Below, piece by piece: positions 32,037 through 42,483 of a stretch of 64,000 nucleotides of DNA. Every line of letters begins with the position of its first letter. Within the stretch, counting starts at the first letter, position 1. Position numbers and translations under genes: made by a program. The stretch spans positions 41,001-105,000 of the forward strand of contig JAHBSK010000011.1 in NCBI GenBank assembly GCA_019639175.1, written 5' to 3'. The notes under the pieces were generated by a model, which was not told where the DNA came from, did no database searches, and was given only the letters and a program-made list of their open reading frames with translations. This DNA is from Acidobacteriota bacterium (lineage in GTDB: Bacteria; Acidobacteriota; Blastocatellia; Pyrinomonadales; Pyrinomonadaceae).

Positions 32037-32890
32037 TTCAGGAATCCGTTAACAGCATCAGGGATATTGAGAAAGGACTTTAGATATGGTTCTGCAATAA
32101 GCAGCGCGGTTTGCGAGAAATTTATCAGCGTGTGCAATACGACCGGCGGCCAGAGGCTGCCGGTTCCGGCCCGCAACAGCGTAAGGACAAGGCTCAGCCC
32201 CAAAAGCAGTGCGATCTTTGCCGGATTTTCAAAATACTGCGGAACGTGGACAAGCGTGAAAAGCGTCGCTGCCACGGCAATGGCTATCGGCATCCCGAAA
32301 CGCTTGAGAAATGCCGAGTAAACTATGCCGCGATATACAACTTCCTCAACTATCGGGGCGGACAGCACAGCAATCGCTGACAAAAGGTAAAGCGCCGTTC
32401 TTGAGCTGCGGATAGTTCGTGTGATGTTGTCTTCCTGTTCAGGGAAAATACTGAAAATGGCAATGGCGAGCACCCAAAATCCCAGTGTCATGGCAATGTA
32501 ATGCCATGTTTTAACGCCGGCTCCGCTCCAGCCGAGAGCATCGCGGAACTTGTCTTTGCCAAAACGGGTAACAATTACGAAGGCAAGAATGAGCGTAGCG
32601 ATATGTGCCGGTATCGTCCCCACAAGCTGGGCGATCACGCCGCGCGGGTCGTTGGTGGCAAAATCTGCGGATGCCTGATTGTCACCAAGGTCAACGCCAA
32701 AATAAAAAGCTGCGGGCAGGAACACCATCAGCCGGATAAAAAGTATCGCACCGACGCTGGCTCCCCATACCAACAGGGCAATGCCCCAGTTCCATCTCGG
32801 AGAATCAGGTGATAATGCCGGTAAAACGGGTTCGACGGGAGCGGAGGCTTTGGGTATGTCGGAAAACATTGTTTCCTGATCGTCTTTCAC
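32033..32890 (-). CDS. CPBP-family intramembrane metalloprotease
   Basis: A 285-residue membrane protein with about eight helices. The CPBP/CAAX-prenyl-endopeptidase-like motif 1 is EEVVYRGIVYSAFLKR (Glu-Glu-x3-Arg), and motif 2 lies in AATLFTLVHVPQY (His); the later LLRAGTGSLWPPVVLHTLIN has the final Asn/His. These proteins cut within the membrane or act as bacteriocin immunity proteins; here the substrate is unknown. It opposes the FecR gene. Confidence 0.85.
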   Translation of the reverse strand: MKDDQETMFSDIPKASAPVEPVLPALSPDSPRWNWGIALLVWGASVGAILFIRLMVFLPAAFYFGVDLGDNQASADFATNDPRGVIAQLVGTIPAHIATLILAFVIVTRFGKDKFRDALGWSGAGVKTWHYIAMTLGFWVLAIAIFSIFPEQEDNITRTIRSSRTALYLLSAIAVLSAPIVEEVVYRGIVYSAFLKRFGMPIAIAVAATLFTLVHVPQYFENPAKIALLLGLSLVLTLLRAGTGSLWPPVVLHTLINFSQTALLIAEPYLKSFLNIPDAVNGFLK

Positions 32891-32979
32891 TCTCGAAGTT
32901 TAATCAATAGGGAAAATAAATCCAAGTTGCGGCCTCCTGACCTTGCTATATCGGGCATTCCGTAATAGTCTAAAGTTCC

Positions 32980-33810
32980 GTGGGGCAACACGGAAATAAT
33001 CCTCTACAAAATGTCATCGCAATAATACCGGCGAGGTATGCAAGTACCCGTTTGCCCGGAAAAATGCTTCTGCCGATTGCCGGAAAACCGCTGATACTGC
33101 ATACGCTTGACCGCGCCGGTGAGGCGGCAAGCATATCCCGCGTGATCGTCGCCACTGATGACGAGAGAATTTTCGAGGCGGTAAGAGATGCCGGAGCTGA
33201 GGCCGTGATGACCTCGCCCGAACACAGATCGGGCAGCGACCGCATTGCCGAGGTCGCCGAAACTTTGCCCGAAGGCTCGATTATCGTAAATGTTCAGGGC
33301 GACGAGCCGGTCATTTCTCCTGCGGTGATCGACGCGGCTGTTAGAGCTATTTTGGATTCGCCCGAAGCCGACATTTCAACCACCTGCGAAAGAATTTTTG
33401 AGATAGACGACCTGTTTGACCCGAACATCGTCAAGGTCGTTACAGATATAAACGGCAATGCGCTTTATTTTTCGCGTTCGCCGATACCTTTTCCGCGTGA
33501 GGCTGCACAGGCGTTTAACGGCGATGCAAAAAAGGCGTTAAAACATCAGCCAGAACTGCTTTCACAGTATAAAAAACACACCGGGCTTTATGTTTATCGC
33601 CGGGAGTTTTTGCTCCGGTTCACGCAGATGCCCCAAACACCGCTTGAACAGACAGAAATGCTTGAGCAATTGAGAGCATTGGAAAATGGGGCTAAGATAA
33701 AGGTAATAGAAACTACATCACGGTCCATTGGTGTGGACACGGAAAGCGACCTCGAACTCGTTCGCGCGATATTAGAGGCCGAGGAACAGGCCCATGAGCT
33801 TGTCGATTAG
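32980..33810 (+). CDS. kdsB: 3-deoxy-manno-octulosonate cytidylyltransferase
   Basis: Activates Kdo to CMP-Kdo for LPS core assembly, 276 residues. IIPARYASTRLPGKMLLPIA holds the nucleotide-binding loop, HRSGSDRIAEV the sugar site, and VQGDEPVISPAVID the metal site. The only in-frame start upstream is GTG at 32980. First gene of a cluster with kdsA and kdsC. It overlaps the next small membrane gene by 17 bp. Confidence 0.93.
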   Translation: MGQHGNNPLQNVIAIIPARYASTRLPGKMLLPIAGKPLILHTLDRAGEAASISRVIVATDDERIFEAVRDAGAEAVMTSPEHRSGSDRIAEVAETLPEGSIIVNVQGDEPVISPAVIDAAVRAILDSPEADISTTCERIFEIDDLFDPNIVKVVTDINGNALYFSRSPIPFPREAAQAFNGDAKKALKHQPELLSQYKKHTGLYVYRREFLLRFTQMPQTPLEQTEMLEQLRALENGAKIKVIETTSRSIGVDTESDLELVRAILEAEEQAHELVD

Positions 33811-34087
33811 ATCTATGGGCGATTGGGTAGGACTTATATTTTTTCTGGTTTTGATAATAGGCGCGGTCGTCGGCCTAAAAGTTTTGTCAAAACAAAAGAC
33901 ACGAACCGCCGAGGAATTTGAACGAAACGTCGCCGAAGGCCCGACCGCTCTCGGAGGAACGATGAACGCCCTTCAGGAAATGCTGAACCCCGAAGAGGCA
34001 AAGGCAAAAGAAGTTGTGATGCAGATGAAGGATGGGAATTTCCAAAAGAAAAGACGGGAAGGAAAGTCAGGTGGGACGCAGGATTAG
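33794..34087 (+). CDS. Small single-helix membrane protein
   Basis: A 97-residue protein with one N-terminal membrane helix (about 10-29, DWVGLIFFLVLIIGAVVGLK) and a charged cytoplasmic tail (TRTAEEFERNVAEGP; MLNPEEAKAKEVVMQMKDGN). Start at 33794 overlaps kdsB by 17 bp with GAGGAA upstream; ATG 33815 is an alternative. It is the second gene of the Kdo/pyrG run. Function unknown. Confidence 0.6.
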   Translation: MSLSIRSMGDWVGLIFFLVLIIGAVVGLKVLSKQKTRTAEEFERNVAEGPTALGGTMNALQEMLNPEEAKAKEVVMQMKDGNFQKKRREGKSGGTQD

Positions 34088-34096
34088 TTGAACGAC

Positions 34097-36140
<2,044 letters not shown>

Positions 36141-36213
36141 TGACCGTTTTGTATATTTATAGATCGTTAATACTGTATGCTTTTGGTATTGAGCGTGGCC
36201 TGATTTAAGAGTG

Positions 36214-37035
36214 ATGGACGGGAATAATTTTCCGATAGATAAGGTGCAATTCGGCGGCGGAGAGCTTTCGTTCATCCTTGGGCCGTGTGTGGTCGAATCT
36301 TTAGCGCATGCCTCGATGATGGCAGGCGCGATAAAAGAGATATGCGAGCGCGTCGGCGTCGGGTTTATATACAAATCTTCGTTTGACAAGGCAAATCGGA
36401 GTTCGATAGAGAGCTTTCGCGGTGACGGGATGGAATTTGGCCTTTCGATACTTGCGGAGGTAAAGGAAAAGGTCGGCGTTCCGGTCATTACAGATATTCA
36501 CGAGCCGTGGCAGGCGGAAAAGGCCGCTGAGGTTGCGGATATGCTGCAAATTCCCGCTTTCCTATGCCGCCAGACCGATCTGCTTGTTGCCGCCGCCAAG
36601 ACCGGAAAAGCGGTGAATGTAAAAAAAGGACAATTTCTCGCGCCGTGGGACGCAAAGAACATCGTCGATAAGCTGGCCGCCGCCGGATGCGAAAAGATAC
36701 TCCTGACCGAACGCGGGGCCAGTTTTGGTTACAACAATCTGGTCGTCGATCTGCGTTCGTTCCCGATAATGCGTTCATTCGGCGTGCCTGTGGTGTTTGA
36801 CGTGACGCACAGCCTTCAGCTTCCGGGCGGGCTTGGCAAAGCAACCGGAGGACAAGCACAATACATCGAACACTTTGCAAGAGCAGGTGTGGCATGCGGC
36901 GTCGATGCCGTTTTTATGGAGGTTCACAATGATCCTGCGAACGCTCCGAGCGACGGCCCGAACCAGCTTCCGCTGAAACGGTTGGAAAAACTGCTTGTTA
37001 AACTGAAACAGATCCACGAACTGGCTAAAGAATAA
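36214..37035 (+). CDS. kdsA: 3-deoxy-8-phosphooctulonate synthase
   Basis: Condenses arabinose-5-phosphate with phosphoenolpyruvate to Kdo-8-phosphate. 273 residues. Landmarks: [112 protein letters not shown] 36214 is preferred to GTG 36211. ACPFLCRQTD reads [20 protein letters not shown]. Next gene on the same strand is a UPF0175 protein after 34 bp. Confidence 0.95.
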   Translation: MDGNNFPIDKVQFGGGELSFILGPCVVESLAHASMMAGAIKEICERVGVGFIYKSSFDKANRSSIESFRGDGMEFGLSILAEVKEKVGVPVITDIHEPWQAEKAAEVADMLQIPAFLCRQTDLLVAAAKTGKAVNVKKGQFLAPWDAKNIVDKLAAAGCEKILLTERGASFGYNNLVVDLRSFPIMRSFGVPVVFDVTHSLQLPGGLGKATGGQAQYIEHFARAGVACGVDAVFMEVHNDPANAPSDGPNQLPLKRLEKLLVKLKQIHELAKE

Positions 37036-37069
37036 TGAGATCATTGCATACTGTCGATGAGGTATTGAG

Positions 37070-37336
37070 ATGAATATAACGATAAGCTTACCGGATTCCA
37101 TTGCTCAATATATCGGCTCCAATGAAGAGGAGCTTCGCGGGAGGCTGCTCGAATCGTTTGCCATAGAAGGGTATCGTTCTGAAAAGCTGACCGCATACGA
37201 GGTCGGCAGGCTTTTGGGGCTGGAAACACGGATGGAAATAGATGAGTTTCTAAAAAAGAACGGTTTATTTTTGGATTACACAGAAGAGGAATTGGAAACG
37301 CAGCGTAGAGGGTTAGAGGCTCTTTTGAACAACTGA
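37070..37336 (+). CDS. UPF0175-family antitoxin
   Basis: An 88-residue protein of UPF0175: MNITISLPDSIAQYIGS, ELRGRLLESFAIEGYRSEKL, TAYEVGRLLGLETRMEIDEFLKKN fits the family's helix-turn-helix region (YEVGRLLGL). The proteins pair with DUF3368 toxins and presumably bind DNA and the toxin. Its stop overlaps the toxin start by one base (TGATG). It lies inside the Kdo gene run, 34 bp after kdsA. Confidence 0.8.
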   Translation: MNITISLPDSIAQYIGSNEEELRGRLLESFAIEGYRSEKLTAYEVGRLLGLETRMEIDEFLKKNGLFLDYTEEELETQRRGLEALLNN

Positions 37337-37809
37337 TGATAGTTATTGCCGATACCTCGCCGATAAATTATCTGGTGCTGATCGACGCCATCGGTATTCT
37401 TCCCGAAATGTTTGGTGAAGTAATAATTCCTCAAGCGGTGTATAAAGAATTGAATCATGAAAAAGCACCGGAGCCGGTGAAAAGATTCATAAATGACGCT
37501 CACGCATGGCTCCGGATAAGGGATGTTGAGGTTCCGGAAAATACCGGGCTTGATAATCTAGGACCCGGAGAGCGTGAAGCAATTTTTCTTGCTGAATCGG
37601 AGAAGGCCGACCTGCTGATAATTGATGAACGGAAGGGAATGCGGGCAGCGATGCAAAGGAAACTTATGGCGGTTGGAACGCTTATCATTCTCGAACAGGC
37701 CGCTGCAAAAGGCTTAGTTGATCTGCCCAATGCCTTCGAGAAAATAAAAAATACAAGTTTTCATGTTTCATCGGAACTTCTAAACGAGATATTGGATAGA
37801 AACACTTAA
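37336..37809 (+). CDS. DUF3368-family PIN-like toxin
   Basis: A 157-residue PIN-like protein: VIADTSPINYLVLIDAIGIL with the first acidic residue (Asp5), GEVIIPQAVYKEL, GPGEREAIFLAESEKADLLI with the second acidic cluster, IDERKGMRAAMQRKLMAVGT. DUF3368 toxins resemble PIN RNases. Translationally coupled to UPF0175 and followed 3 bp later by the M1-peptidase-like gene, so the module is embedded in an operon. Confidence 0.82.
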   Translation: MIVIADTSPINYLVLIDAIGILPEMFGEVIIPQAVYKELNHEKAPEPVKRFINDAHAWLRIRDVEVPENTGLDNLGPGEREAIFLAESEKADLLIIDERKGMRAAMQRKLMAVGTLIILEQAAAKGLVDLPNAFEKIKNTSFHVSSELLNEILDRNT

Positions 37810-37811
37810 AG

Positions 37812-40067
37812 ATGACCAAATATTCTTACGCGATCTTTTTATTTATCTTTACATTTGCCGGAAATGTCCTTCATGCCCAGACCGAGCAGCGTATATCGGC
37901 GACGTGGCAGGTTGTTAAGTACGACATTACGGCGACGTTGCCGCAGGCAGAAACTGACAGGAGCCTTTCGGCGAGCGCGAGGCTGGAGCTGAAGAACGTG
38001 TCGTCGCGTCCTGCAACGAGCCTGACGCTGAGGATAAGCCCTGATGCCGAGATCTCTTCAATAAAGATAAATGACACCGCGATGGATTTTACAAAGGGTG
38101 TGGAAAAGGTCGGTTCGGCAGAGTTTCAGCGGCTTGCCGTCCGCATTCCGGCGGTTGCCGCGAACGGAAATGCCGTTGCGGTCGTGGAATACAAACTAAA
38201 GGTCGGTGACAATTCCGGCATCAGTTCCATCACGCCTTCCGGTTCCCAGTTTCTTCCGCTTTCCTTTTGGTATCCCACGCCGAACAGTTGGTATTTCGCC
38301 CGCGGTGCCGATTTTGCTCCGTTCCGTGTTCGTGTCAATGCTCCCGCCGGGCTGACGCCGCTTTCCGCCGGCACCGAGGAAAGCGGAGCGTTCGAGAACA
38401 AGGCGCACGGACAGCCTTTCTTTGTTGCCGGAAATTGGGACAAGGTCGAGGCCTCCGGCGAGGCTGTTTTTCTTCCAAAAGGGATCGATGAGACCGGCAG
38501 GCAAAGGGCGACGGAACTTGCTCAGCTTATCGCCGACGCACGGGCTTTTATGACACCGCTGCTTGGGCCGCTTCCAAATGTGCCGATCCGCATTATTTCA
38601 GTCAGGCGGGGTTCCGGTTACGCACACGGCGGCACTCTGCTGGTAGATGACAGCGTTTTTCGACGTGCCAAACTTGATTCATTCACGGCAATGAGTGTTT
38701 CCGAATCCGTTGCAAAGATGTGGCTTGGCGATGCGACCGCTTTGACCGATGACGGCAGCGGGATAATAAGAGAAGGCCTTTCGCGCTATCTGGCGACGCA
38801 GTTTCTTGAGAATAAGTTCGGGCCGGAGGTCGCGGACGTCGAACGCCTCAGGCAACAGGCCGCTTACGGCAATATTGCTCAGAGGGACGCTCCTTTGGCA
38901 ACTGTTCTGCCGATAGACGATTACTATTTTTCCGCTGTTGCCAATAAAGGCTCGATGTTCTGGCGAATACTGGAGCGAAGGGCAGGACGCGATGTGTTCT
39001 ATCAAAAGATCAGGGAAAACATGACAAGCGGTGTCATGAGCCTGGCCGGTGTCCGGTCATCATTCCCCGATCAAAAGGAATTCATGGACCAGATGCTCGA
39101 TCAGGTCACGGACACGAATCTTCAGGTCGGGCTTCCGGTTGCCGGCAACGGCGAGGCGAAGGTCGCTCTAAGGAACGCCGGTTCGTTCGACGTGACGGTG
39201 AAGGTGACGGCGTCGCTGGCGAATGGAGAAAAGATGACATCGCCTGTTTCTATCAGGGCAAAGAGCTTTGGCGAGATCATTTTCAAAACGCCGGAAAAGA
39301 TCGTCAAGGTCGAGATCGATCCCGAAAAGATATATCCGCAAACCGATTATTCCGACGATGTGGCGCCGCGTGAGCGAACGGACAGCGATCCGCTGCTGGC
39401 GACAAAGAGGGAATTTGACCGGCAAAAATTTGCCGAGGCGGAACAGATCGCCCGCGTTGTGCTTCGCCAATATCCTGCTTTTGACGATGTCCGCATTATG
39501 CTTGCCCGGTCGCTGCTTGCACAGAACAAACTCGCTGACGCCGAAACGGAATTCAGGGCCGTGCTGAACAGCAAACTGCCCGCCGCCCGTTCGCTGGCGT
39601 GGGCAAGCGTCGGGCTTGCGGACATCTTTTCCCGCACGAATCGCAACTCCGAAGCCCTGCAATATGTTGCTCAGGCCATCAACGCCGATGCCGAATACGG
39701 AGCGAGCCTTGCCGCCAGGAACATCCGCAACAAGATAAACGCATCTTCAACGGTGGATGAAGCGTTAAAGGGGTTTTTCACACGCTTTGATCAGGCCGCG
39801 ACCGCAAATCGCAAGGCCGATCTGGAGTCGATGGCTGTTGCCGGGGATGCGACGCGTTTTGCAAGCGGCGTGGCGGGACAGGTGACCACGTGGAAAACGA
39901 CGGTGATGCACATGGACCGGCTTGACCCTTCGACAGCGTTGGTCGAGGTCCGGCTTGATCTGAAACTGCTCGGACGCGAGGCAGAATCCGGCATGGCAGT
40001 ATATCGGATGACCAACACCGCCGGCGGTTGGAAGCTGAGCAGTGTCGAGATCTTTGAGGTTCGTTGA
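37812..40067 (+). CDS. M1-peptidase-like protein without zinc site
   Basis: A 751-residue exported protein (signal residues 1-22, VLHAQ). The layout follows M1 aminopeptidases: N-terminal beta-sandwich (about 30-230: VVKYDITATLPQAETDR), a thermolysin-like region (about 240-430) and C-terminal TPR-like repeats (FDRQKFAEAEQIARVVLRQY; AWASVGLADIFSRTNRNSEA). Where M1 has HExxHxW, this has SESVAKMWLGD (297-307) and IIREGLSRYLA for the distal Glu helix; only the Glu in REGLSRY remains, so zinc chelation and catalysis seem lost. It may be a scaffold. It overlaps kdsC by one base (TGATG). Confidence 0.7.
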   Translation: MTKYSYAIFLFIFTFAGNVLHAQTEQRISATWQVVKYDITATLPQAETDRSLSASARLELKNVSSRPATSLTLRISPDAEISSIKINDTAMDFTKGVEKVGSAEFQRLAVRIPAVAANGNAVAVVEYKLKVGDNSGISSITPSGSQFLPLSFWYPTPNSWYFARGADFAPFRVRVNAPAGLTPLSAGTEESGAFENKAHGQPFFVAGNWDKVEASGEAVFLPKGIDETGRQRATELAQLIADARAFMTPLLGPLPNVPIRIISVRRGSGYAHGGTLLVDDSVFRRAKLDSFTAMSVSESVAKMWLGDATALTDDGSGIIREGLSRYLATQFLENKFGPEVADVERLRQQAAYGNIAQRDAPLATVLPIDDYYFSAVANKGSMFWRILERRAGRDVFYQKIRENMTSGVMSLAGVRSSFPDQKEFMDQMLDQVTDTNLQVGLPVAGNGEAKVALRNAGSFDVTVKVTASLANGEKMTSPVSIRAKSFGEIIFKTPEKIVKVEIDPEKIYPQTDYSDDVAPRERTDSDPLLATKREFDRQKFAEAEQIARVVLRQYPAFDDVRIMLARSLLAQNKLADAETEFRAVLNSKLPAARSLAWASVGLADIFSRTNRNSEALQYVAQAINADAEYGASLAARNIRNKINASSTVDEALKGFFTRFDQAATANRKADLESMAVAGDATRFASGVAGQVTTWKTTVMHMDRLDPSTALVEVRLDLKLLGREAESGMAVYRMTNTAGGWKLSSVEIFEVR

Positions 40068-40552
40068 TGAATATTCAGGAGATCGCTCCGAAGATAAAAC
40101 TTCTGCTGATGGATTGCGACGGCGTTCTGACCGACGGGCGTCTCTATTTCTCTGAAAGCGGCGAGGCGATGAAGGTCTTTCACGTCCGCGACGGCCAGGG
40201 CATTGCTCTATGGCACAAGGCAGGCGGTGTTTCAGGCATCATCTCAGGACGCGGTTCTGAACTGTTAAAGGCAAGGGCTGCGGAGCTGGGAATGAAGTAT
40301 CTGAAAGCTCCGTCAGATGACAAGGTAAACGATCTTGAGGCAATTCTTGCAGATGCCGGAGTTTTACTGGAAGAGGTTTGCTTTATCGGTGACGATGTCG
40401 GCGATCTTAAGATAATGCAGCGTGTGGGCTTTTCTGTCGCCGTTGCTGATGCAGTCGATGAAGTGCGTTCGGCGGCCTCTTATGTAACTAATTTAAAAGG
40501 CGGGCGCGGCGCTGTCCGCGAGGTCATTGACCTGCTCTTAACTTACAGATGA
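40067..40552 (+). CDS. kdsC: KdsC-family 3-deoxy-manno-octulosonate-8-phosphatase
   Basis: A 161-residue HAD phosphatase without cap domain, which releases Kdo from Kdo-8-phosphate. Motif 1 LLLMDCDGVLTDGRL (Asp nucleophile), motif 2 GIISGRGSELLKARA, motif 3/4 LKAPSDDKVNDL and EVCFIGDDVGDLKIMQ. ATG 40067 overlaps the preceding stop by one base. It completes the Kdo set kdsB, kdsA, kdsC. After it, 425 bp without a gene includes a dispersed repeat. Confidence 0.9.
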   Translation: MNIQEIAPKIKLLLMDCDGVLTDGRLYFSESGEAMKVFHVRDGQGIALWHKAGGVSGIISGRGSELLKARAAELGMKYLKAPSDDKVNDLEAILADAGVLLEEVCFIGDDVGDLKIMQRVGFSVAVADAVDEVRSAASYVTNLKGGRGAVREVIDLLLTYR

Positions 40553-40711
40553 GCGGTCTTCATCAATTACACTAATTAGAGCAGTTACGTCATCATCTGC
40601 TGAATGTTGATGTGCGTAATATTTCGCGGTTTGCGAGGCAAAACCCGCAGCTCTTTCGTAATGTTTCCGGCCGCAAGGTTGCTTTTAACCCCAAGATCCC
40701 GATTAAACCCA

Positions 40712-40863
40712 AATTCAGCGTTAGCAGAACAAAAGATTGTTTGTGTTGTCTTTTCTTGGCGGTTTCTTGCGAGCTTTGCGGCTTTGCGTTAAAAAAGATC
40801 ACGCAAAGACGCCAAGGCCGCAAAGAAAAAAACAAGGAAAAACCGTCTAATTCGGAATCCGGG
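40712..40863. repeat. Dispersed 150 bp repeat, copy A
   Basis: About 152 bp nearly identical (roughly 88%) to 62277-62430, from ATTCAGCGTTAGC through TTGTTTGTGTTGTCTTTTC, to AAGGAAAAACCGTCTAAT. The middle holds CTTTGCGGCTTTGCGT and its partial inverse ACGCAAAGACGCCAAGG and GCCGCAAAG, so it can form a hairpin. It lies in the 425 bp gap between kdsC and resB. The apparent upstream extension of the ResB frame is caused by this repeat. Confidence 0.8.
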
Positions 40864-40977
40864 TTAAACAGACGAAAACATCCAACGCGGTTTACCCGCA
40901 TGTTGGCATATCAATTGCGTCGATATAAGGTCGAGAGACCTATCAGACCGCCGCTAAACATACGGCAAACAATTGTT

Positions 40978-42483
40978 ATGTTGGCATTGGAAGAAACCAT
41001 CACAAATGCTCCTGCAAATGAAAAAAGCGGAGGTTCATTCCTTGCAGCGGTCTTAAAGCTTTTGTGTTCCGTCCGCCTGGGCGTAGGACTGCTGATGGCG
41101 ATCGGGGTTCTATGTTTTATCGGGATGCTGATAATGCAGCAGAATGTTGACGGATTTGACCGCTATTTTGCAGAACTGACACCGTCACAGCGGCTGACTT
41201 ACGGGCGGCTTGGCCTTTTTGATATCTACAATGCGTGGTATTTCAATGCGCTTCTCGGCCTGCTGTCGCTGAACATCATTCTCTCTTCGATAGAACGGTT
41301 TCCCAAAACATGGCTGTTTGTCGCGAAACCGAGTGCAACAGTGCCGGTTCGCTGGCTCCGCGAACAAACCGCTGCCGTAAATTTCACTGTGAAAGGCGAA
41401 AGCGGGCAGATCGCAGATGTGATAGCCGGCGAGATGAAAAAGGAAGGCTGGAAAAGGACGATAATACGCGAAAAGAACGGAACCACATTTGTCTTCGGGC
41501 AATCAGGGGTCTGGAACCGTTTTGCATATTTACTTGTTCACACTGCTCTTTTGATCATCTTCCTTGGCGGGTTTTTGACGGCTCAGATGGGATCTACCGG
41601 ACAAATACCTCTGGCTCCCGGAGAAAGCTCTGACCTGATGCGAGAACTGGTCGTTGATTTGGACAGGACAAGCGAAGTGACAAAGAGGCTTCCGTTCGAG
41701 GTCATCTGTACCGATATTCAGCAAAAGCTTATCCGAAACGACGGCCCCATTTCAGCGGGTAATACGATCGACTGGCTGACGCACTTTCAGATCAGGGACG
41801 AGACCGGAACCCATGATGCTTTTGTTCAGATGAACAAGCCGTTCGACCATCGCGGTTACCGTTTCTTTCAGGCAAGTTTTACTCACGTTGGCCGTGCAAG
41901 GAGCATAACGGTTCGGCTGACGCCCGAGAGCGGCGACGGTCATGAAGATATCATTATCCCGCGCAACGGCGCGGTAACACTGCCTGACGGAAAAACGATC
42001 AGATTCAGCGAATTTCGCGGAAATCTCACTTCCGGAGCTGAGGACCCGTTCGAGGACACAAGCTCATACCCAAATCCGGCAGCCGTTTTGCAGATATTTC
42101 AGCCGGGAGAAGTGCCGCTGACGGCATACGCGGCCGGCCCTCAGTTTAAAGACCAGCCGTTGGCAAAAAAAAACGTGGCGGGTTATACGTTTCAGTTGAT
42201 AGATTTTGAGAAAGTGTCCGACCGCCACATCCTTGCCGTCCAGCGAGACCCGGGAGCAAACGTGGTTTACATCGGGTTTGCGGCCCTGTTCATTACCCTT
42301 ATGGGCGTTTTTGTATTCTCGCATCAGCGGGTCTGGGCTGCTATTGAGAAAATCGGTGATGGGGAACACAGGGTTACAGTTGCGGGCAATGCCAATCGAA
42401 ATCAGAACGGGTTGGGCGACAAGGTCGAACGGTTCATAGGCGGCCTGCGGACACGCAAGCCGGAGGGCATATCAGATGAATGA
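40978..42483 (+). CDS. resB: Cytochrome c biogenesis protein ResB
   Basis: A 501-residue membrane protein of system II cytochrome c maturation, which carries heme and reduces apocytochrome cysteines together with CcsA. The frame is open upstream to 40612 through a repeat, but MLALEETITNAP at 40978 starts the family-like part: helices GVGLLMAIGVLCFIGMLIMQ (about 38-57), LLGLLSLNIILSSIERFP, a helix ending FLTAQMG, and a large periplasmic domain, then VVYIGFAALFITLMGVFVFS before the cytoplasmic tail. It overlaps ccsA by 8 bp. Confidence 0.85.
   Translation: MLALEETITNAPANEKSGGSFLAAVLKLLCSVRLGVGLLMAIGVLCFIGMLIMQQNVDGFDRYFAELTPSQRLTYGRLGLFDIYNAWYFNALLGLLSLNIILSSIERFPKTWLFVAKPSATVPVRWLREQTAAVNFTVKGESGQIADVIAGEMKKEGWKRTIIREKNGTTFVFGQSGVWNRFAYLLVHTALLIIFLGGFLTAQMGSTGQIPLAPGESSDLMRELVVDLDRTSEVTKRLPFEVICTDIQQKLIRNDGPISAGNTIDWLTHFQIRDETGTHDAFVQMNKPFDHRGYRFFQASFTHVGRARSITVRLTPESGDGHEDIIIPRNGAVTLPDGKTIRFSEFRGNLTSGAEDPFEDTSSYPNPAAVLQIFQPGEVPLTAYAAGPQFKDQPLAKKNVAGYTFQLIDFEKVSDRHILAVQRDPGANVVYIGFAALFITLMGVFVFSHQRVWAAIEKIGDGEHRVTVAGNANRNQNGLGDKVERFIGGLRTRKPEGISDE

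Noticed and set aside
32501..32812. Cys-rich plus-strand frame opposite the CPBP gene
   Set aside because: The CPBP gene on the minus strand has clear membrane helices and motifs; the opposite frame is a shadow.
40612..40977. N-terminal 122 residues of the ResB frame as real protein
   Set aside because: The segment is encoded by the dispersed repeat (40712-40863) and has no homology expectation; the family N-terminus starts at 40978.
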